From Stenotrophomonas daejeonensis (GTDB lineage: Bacteria > Pseudomonadota > Gammaproteobacteria > Xanthomonadales > Xanthomonadaceae), in contig NZ_LDJP01000034.1 in the NCBI RefSeq assembly GCF_001431505.1, positions 1 through 52,499 on the forward strand: DNA of 52,499 bases. The letters are read 5' to 3'. Below are positions 48,963 to 52,499 of the stretch, piece after piece. The notes under the pieces were generated by a model that was not told where the DNA came from, did no database searches, and saw nothing but the letters and a program-made list of their open reading frames with translations. The position numbers and the translations under genes are program-made. Numbering within the stretch: position 1 is the first letter of the stretch; every line of letters begins with the position of its first letter.

Positions 48963-49559
48963 ATGCGGCGTGGCGGCACCGTTTTCATGGCAGGAGGCCG
49001 CGTGCGCGGACCGCGGCACGACATCTGGCGCTTCGCCCTGTTCTTCGGCTTCCTGCTGGCGCTGTTCGCCGTGCCGCATGCGTCGGCCTGGTTCGGGCTG
49101 GTATTGCTGGTGCCGGTACTCGCTGCGCTTGCGGTGGCGGCGAGCATGCTGCGGGTTGCGATCCGGCGGCGGCGGGCGGCGCGGGTGTTGGCGCGGCAAC
49201 CGCCGCTGCGGCCCCTGCATGGCCACGAGCGGACGGCGCTGGAGTGGTTCGGGCAACCGCAGCGGATCAGCTGGCGGGCGCCGCGCGGCAGCGTCATCGA
49301 CCTCGCGGCCGCGGTGCGGGAGGCCGGCCGCGCGCCGGTGGTGCGGCAACTGGAGGGCGCCTGCCGCATCCTCGTGCGTGGCCGGCACCATGACCGCCAC
49401 GACTTCATCGGCGACGTGGAAGTGCTGATGCTGCCCGGCGCGGACCGCGCGGTGGCCGCCGCCAACCGTGCCGAGGTCCTGCTGTGCGGCGACATCGCCG
49501 TGGTGCTCGCGCTCAACGGCCGCTGGAACGTGCGCGAGGCGCGCGCCCTGCTGCGCTGA
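48963..49559 (+). CDS. Membrane protein of unknown function
   Basis: A 198-residue protein with two transmembrane segments close together (RFALFFGFLLALFAVPHASAWFGLVLLVPVLAALAVAASML) followed by a basic cytoplasmic region and a soluble domain of about 110 residues (PLRPLHGHERTALEWFGQPQRISWRAPRGSVIDLAAAVREAG... to the end). I do not recognise the domain. The start is unsure: ATG 48963, or ATG 48987 after a short basic stretch. It is divergent from the patatin gene; CACAAT at 48933-48938 is a possible -10. Confidence 0.6.
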   Translation: MRRGGTVFMAGGRVRGPRHDIWRFALFFGFLLALFAVPHASAWFGLVLLVPVLAALAVAASMLRVAIRRRRAARVLARQPPLRPLHGHERTALEWFGQPQRISWRAPRGSVIDLAAAVREAGRAPVVRQLEGACRILVRGRHHDRHDFIGDVEVLMLPGADRAVAAANRAEVLLCGDIAVVLALNGRWNVREARALLR

Positions 49560-49589
49560 AACCGGCGCGGCAGGGCCCGGCGACAGCCG

Positions 49590-50603
49590 TCAGAAGCGGT
49601 TGTCGCCGTCCAGGATGCGTCCCAGCCCGCCCAGCACCGAGCCCTCGCCACGGCCCTGGCCGCCCCCCTGCGGCGCGGCCGCGTACATGCGCCCGGCCAG
49701 GCGCGAGAACGGCAGCGATTGCAGCCACACCTTGCCGGGGCCGGTGAGGGTGGCCAGGAATACGCCCTCGCCGCCGAAGAACATGCTCTTCAGCCCGGCC
49801 ACGCGGCGCACGTCCATGTCCACGCCAGCGTGGTAGGCGACCACGCAGCCGGTATCGACGTCGATGCGCTCGCCGGCGGCCAGTTCGCGCTCGACCACGC
49901 AGCCGCCGGCATGCACGAACACCCAGCCGTCGCCTTCGAGCTTCTGCATGATGAAACCCTCGCCGCCGAACAGCCCGGTCATCACCTTGCGTTGCAGGTG
50001 CACGCCCACCTGCACGCCGCGCGCGCCGGCCAGGAAGCTGTCCTTCTGGCAGATCAGCGTGCCGCCGTGCTCGTCCAGCTTCATCGGGATCACCGTGCCG
50101 GGGTAGGGCGCGGCGAAGGCGACCTTGGCCTTGCCCTGGCCGACGTGGGTATAGAGCGTGGCGAACAGGCTCTCGCCGGTGATCACGCGCTTGCCGGCGG
50201 CCAGCAGCTTGTCCATGAAGCCGCCGCCCTGGCCGCTATGCGAGCCGTCGCCGAACACGGTGTCCATCTGCACCGACGCGTCCTTGAACATCAGCGCGCC
50301 GGCTTCGGCGATGGCGCTTTCGCCGGGGTCCAGCTCGATCTCCACGAACTGCATCTCGTGGCCGACGATGCGGAAGTCGATGTCGTCGGCGCGGTTGCCG
50401 TGCCCGCCCACCGGCGGGGGCGTCGGTGGGGGTGCCGCCTGTCCGCCGAATTCCGGCAGCGACGCGGCCGGCTGCCAGCCCCGCATGCCCTCGCGCCATG
50501 CCAGTGCGTTGCGGTGCGCCTGCGCGTGGCGGCGCGCGGCCTCGTCGTCGAGCGGACCGACGCGGTCGGCCTGGCCGGGATTGTGGAAGTACCACTGGCT
50601 CAT
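49590..50603 (-). CDS. AIM24/TIGR00266 family protein with N-terminal GYF_2 domain
   Basis: A 337-residue protein. Residues 1-55 form a GYF_2 domain (QWYFHNPGQADRVGPLDDEAARRHAQ, ALAWREGMRGWQPAASLPEF), then a Pro/Gly linker, and from about 78 the AIM24 (TIGR00266) beta-sandwich: VEIELDPGESAIAEAGALMFKD, GESLFATLYTHVGQGKAKVAFAAPYPG, FLAGARGVQVGVHLQR, GGCVVERELAAGERIDVDTGCVVAYHAGV and GLKSMFFGGEGVFLATLTGPGKVWLQSLP. The function of the family is not known; bacterial AIM24 proteins have been proposed to bind lipids or proteins at membranes. The GYF_2 fusion suggests binding to proline-rich partners. Start 50603 begins directly with the GYF_2 domain. Confidence 0.85.
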   Translation of the reverse strand: MSQWYFHNPGQADRVGPLDDEAARRHAQAHRNALAWREGMRGWQPAASLPEFGGQAAPPPTPPPVGGHGNRADDIDFRIVGHEMQFVEIELDPGESAIAEAGALMFKDASVQMDTVFGDGSHSGQGGGFMDKLLAAGKRVITGESLFATLYTHVGQGKAKVAFAAPYPGTVIPMKLDEHGGTLICQKDSFLAGARGVQVGVHLQRKVMTGLFGGEGFIMQKLEGDGWVFVHAGGCVVERELAAGERIDVDTGCVVAYHAGVDMDVRRVAGLKSMFFGGEGVFLATLTGPGKVWLQSLPFSRLAGRMYAAAPQGGGQGRGEGSVLGGLGRILDGDNRF

Positions 50604-50670
50604 GGCGGGTTCCTGCTGCGGGAGGTGAGCGCCAAGTCTAATGAAGGACGGAGGCCGCATGCGGCACGGT

Positions 50671-51783
50671 TCAACGACCGCCGTGCAGCGCCTCGTGCAG
50701 TACGTCCAGCAATTGCTCGTTGTCGTCGCCGCGCTGCTCCCAGTACATGATGCCGCCCAGCCCGTTGCGCTTGACGTAGCCGGCCTTGATCGCCAGCGAC
50801 TGCGGGTCGTCGTAGGTGATGAAGCGGCGCTCGGACGGATTCCACAAATACGGCGCCTGCGCCGCGTCGTCCCAGTGCCGTTGCCAGCCCGGCGCGCCGA
50901 GGCGGGTGTGGACGATCTGCTGCCACGTGATGAAACCGCCGTCGCTGGCGAAGCTGCGGTACAGGCCGTCGTTGGCCGGGTCCACGTCGCCGAAGGTGCG
51001 GCCGTAGAACGGCACGCCGACGTTGATCTTGTCCGCCGGCACGCCGGCGTCGAGGAAGTAGCGCACCGCTGCCTCGGTGTCGCGGTCCTGCGGTGCGGCC
51101 AGCGGCGAGCGCGACAGGCCGGCATGGTGGCCGGTGGTCGGGGTCAGGCTGCCGTGGAAGTCGTAGGTCATCAGGTTGATCCAGTCCAGCGACCGGGCGA
51201 TGCGCGGCAGCTCCAGCCCCGCGGCGAAGCGGCCCTCGGCGGCGGCGATGGTCAGCAGGTAATGGCGCCGGCCTTTGCCCTCGCCGTCCAGCCGCGCGCG
51301 CAGTTGCTCCAGCAGCAGGGTGAAGTTGCGACGGTCGCCGGGGGCGTGGCTGATGTCGGCGTCGCCCAGCGTCGGGTACTCCCAGTCGATGTCCAGGCCG
51401 TCGAGGTCGAATTCGTGCACCAGCGCGACGCCGCTGTCGATGAAGCGTGCGCGGGCGGCCACGGTAGCCGCGGCCTCGGAGAAGTTGCCCGCGCCCCAGC
51501 CGCCGATGGACAGCAGCACCTTCAGCCCGGGGTTGTCCGTGCGCTTGCCGACGACGGCGTGCAGGCGCGCCGGATCGACCGTGTCGGGCAGGTACACGCG
51601 GCCGTCCGCCGCGACCTTGGCGAAGGCGAAGTTCACCACGTCCAACTTGGTGGCCGTCAGTTGCAGCGGCGCCGGGCTGTCCATGACGTAGCCGATCAGG
51701 CGCGGCTGCGCCTGTGCGGCGGCGGTGAATGCGAGCAGGGTGGCGGCCAGCAGCGTACGCAGGCGGAAGCGCGGGGTGGGCAT
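50671..51783 (-). CDS. Exported chitinase, glycoside hydrolase family 18
   Basis: A 370-residue GH18 enzyme with signal peptide (RFRLRTLLAATLLAFTAAAQA). The catalytic motif DGLDIDWE is at residues 128-135, with E135 as acid; others are LLSIGGWGAGNFS (about 90-102), INLMTYDFHGSLTP and the substrate-binding GIMYWEQRGDD at the end. It lacks a carbohydrate-binding module. Chitinase activity on chitin or a related GlcNAc polymer, outside the cell or in the periplasm, is inferred from the family. Start 51783 gives a signal peptide at the N-terminus; further upstream sequence is a REP. Confidence 0.9.
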   Translation of the reverse strand: MPTPRFRLRTLLAATLLAFTAAAQAQPRLIGYVMDSPAPLQLTATKLDVVNFAFAKVAADGRVYLPDTVDPARLHAVVGKRTDNPGLKVLLSIGGWGAGNFSEAAATVAARARFIDSGVALVHEFDLDGLDIDWEYPTLGDADISHAPGDRRNFTLLLEQLRARLDGEGKGRRHYLLTIAAAEGRFAAGLELPRIARSLDWINLMTYDFHGSLTPTTGHHAGLSRSPLAAPQDRDTEAAVRYFLDAGVPADKINVGVPFYGRTFGDVDPANDGLYRSFASDGGFITWQQIVHTRLGAPGWQRHWDDAAQAPYLWNPSERRFITYDDPQSLAIKAGYVKRNGLGGIMYWEQRGDDNEQLLDVLHEALHGGR

Positions 51784-51864
51784 GGAAGACCTCGACGAAG
51801 CTGGGCGCCCCACTCTAGCCGCCAGGGCGGCCGTCGCCGCACGAGGTAACGCCTGAAACCTGCG

Positions 51865-51934
51865 GTAGGTGCGGGGCTTGCCCCGCACGGTGCTTTGCCG
51901 GGAAAGCTTCATGCGGGGCAAGCCCCGCATCTTG
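51865..51934. repeat. Dimeric inverted GTAG REP
   Basis: GTAGGTGCGGGGCTTGCCCCGCAC (51865-51888) and the facing ATGCGGGGCAAGCCCCGCAT (51911-51930), whose terminal CTAC has decayed to CTTG. The linker contains CCGGGAAAGCTTC (51898-51910), the reverse of the GAAGCTTTCCCGG linker at 5534 and 44892. Confidence 0.8.
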
Positions 51935-52165
51935 TGTCTTGAAGCCTGCCCCGATCAGGCAGACTTCCCCGGAGTGATCCGGGAGGTTCCGATGATGCCG
52001 TCTCCGCACTTGAGCCTTCGAGCTCGCACCGTAGATCCGGCACATCGGAACCCTTTTCCGCCCTGGAGCTTGAACGGTATCTTCGGCCCGCTTTTGCGAG
52101 AGCCAGCACGAACAAGGGCAAGCCAGGCGGTCACTGGATCCGGTTCGACAGCAGGAGACAGAGAC
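51935..52165 (+). other. Left-end non-coding region of IS110-type element, possible bridge-RNA region
   Basis: No gene is seen here. This region precedes the truncated transposase start and includes stems such as CCCGGA-GTGA-TCCGGG (51968-51983). The last 80 bases (52086-52165) are repeated in inverted orientation at the window's end, so they belong to the element. IS110-group elements encode a bridge RNA upstream of the transposase; whether one is here is inference. Confidence 0.4.
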
Positions 52166-52282
52166 ATGCAGGTGATAGGCATCGACGTGGCCAAGGCCAC
52201 CTTCGACATCGCTCTGCCACTGGGGCAGGGCAAGTACCGCACCCGGGGCAAGCTCGGCAACACCGCCGCTTCCGGGGCGTGA
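52166..52282 (+). pseudogene. IS110-family transposase, N-terminal fragment
   Basis: Residues 1-35 (MQVIGIDVAKATFDIALPLG..., then GKYRTRGKLGNTAA) match the N-terminus of IS110-family (DEDD) transposases, including the first catalytic aspartate in GIDVAK. The frame ends at 52282 after only 38 codons, where the homology stops at about 52269 and the other, inverted copy begins. It is preceded by GGAGACAGAG, a likely ribosome-binding site. The element is truncated and not functional. Confidence 0.75.
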
Positions 52283-52499
52283 GCCTGTCTCCAGGCCAGC
52301 AGTTGTTCCCAACCCGCGGCGGTGTCGCCGAGCTTCCCCCGGGTGCGGTACTTGCCCTCCCACAGTGGCAGAGCGATGTCGAAGGTGGGCTTGCCCACGT
52401 CGGTGCCTATCACCTGCCTGTCTCTCTCTCCTGCAGGAGAACCGGATCCCTGGACCGCCTGGCTTGCCATTGTTCGTACTGGCTCTCACAAAAGCGGGG
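52270..52499 (-). mobile_element. Second IS110-type fragment, inverted, running off the window
   Basis: On the minus strand, from about 52419, RQVIGTDVGKPTFDIALPLW, then GKYRTRGKLGDTAAGWEQLLAWRQAH, gives the same N-terminus and about 15 further residues of transposase. The methionine codon is lost (ATG to AGG) and substitutions suggest decay. The 5' flank reads out of the window at 52499. It is truncated at 52270 where it meets the first copy. Confidence 0.7.

Larger units (their letters stand above)
52086..52499. repeat. Large inverted repeat formed by the two IS110-type fragments
   Basis: The arm 52086-52269 is matched in reverse complement by 52316-52499, both 184 bases long, at high but imperfect identity, with a 46-base spacer (52270-52315) that belongs to the inverted copy. 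The repeat continues to the edge of the window and may extend beyond it. Confidence 0.75.

Overview
The window is one stretch of a GC-rich (about 68-70 %) gammaproteobacterial chromosome. Gene content, the many palindromic GTAG-type intergenic repeats (the SMAG/REP class known from Stenotrophomonas) and the protein families point to the Lysobacteraceae, most likely Stenotrophomonas or a close relative such as Pseudoxanthomonas. Genes are packed tightly, with many ATGA/TGATG overlaps. I saw no rRNA, tRNA or CRISPR array.

Layout. 1-8.4 kb: housekeeping genes: a TerC/Alx membrane protein under a yybP-ykoY (Mn2+) riboswitch, an RlmI-type rRNA methyltransferase, a secreted M19 dipeptidase, an APC amino-acid permease, a DUF488 protein, RmuC and a glutathione peroxidase. 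8.4-12.5 kb: a complete mlaFEDCB-mlaA operon for retrograde phospholipid transport. 12.7-22.5 kb: recC-recB-recD followed by a translationally coupled short-chain dehydrogenase. 22.5-24 kb: a lower-GC pair, a lipoprotein overlapping an Amidase_2 protein whose N-terminus resembles the XVIPCD secretion signal of Xanthomonadales type IV effectors; this looks like an antibacterial effector/immunity pair. 24-31.2 kb: LysR/pirin divergent pair, a small membrane protein, a YcaQ-type DNA glycosylase, two damaged genes (an alpha/beta hydrolase with an internal deletion and a frameshifted metallophosphoesterase), and a PadR/HAAS pair. 31.3-35.4 kb: DUF3348-DUF802-OmpA/MotB-DUF2894, whose middle two genes have the architecture of a MotAB/ZorAB-like ion-driven motor. 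35.5-44.9 kb: a Fur-box-preceded iron-siderophore operon (TonB receptor, exported IroE-like esterase, exported Fes-like esterase, second TonB receptor, two small membrane proteins, PepSY membrane protein). 45-46.5 kb: phenylalanine hydroxylase with a divergent Lrp/AsnC regulator. 46.5-52 kb: an alginate_exp porin, a patatin lipoprotein, a small membrane protein, an AIM24/GYF protein and a GH18 chitinase. The right end is two head-to-head fragments of an IS110-type element.

Two systems deserve the most attention: the four-gene motor-like cassette (a MotA/ExbB-type channel with a tail of about 500 residues plus a MotB/OmpA partner, but no ZorC/D/E-type effector) and the amidase/lipoprotein pair. 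GTAG repeats are also unusually involved with coding sequence here: one lies in frame inside the DUF2894 gene, two supply stop codons, and a different repeat encodes the C-terminal tail of RecB.
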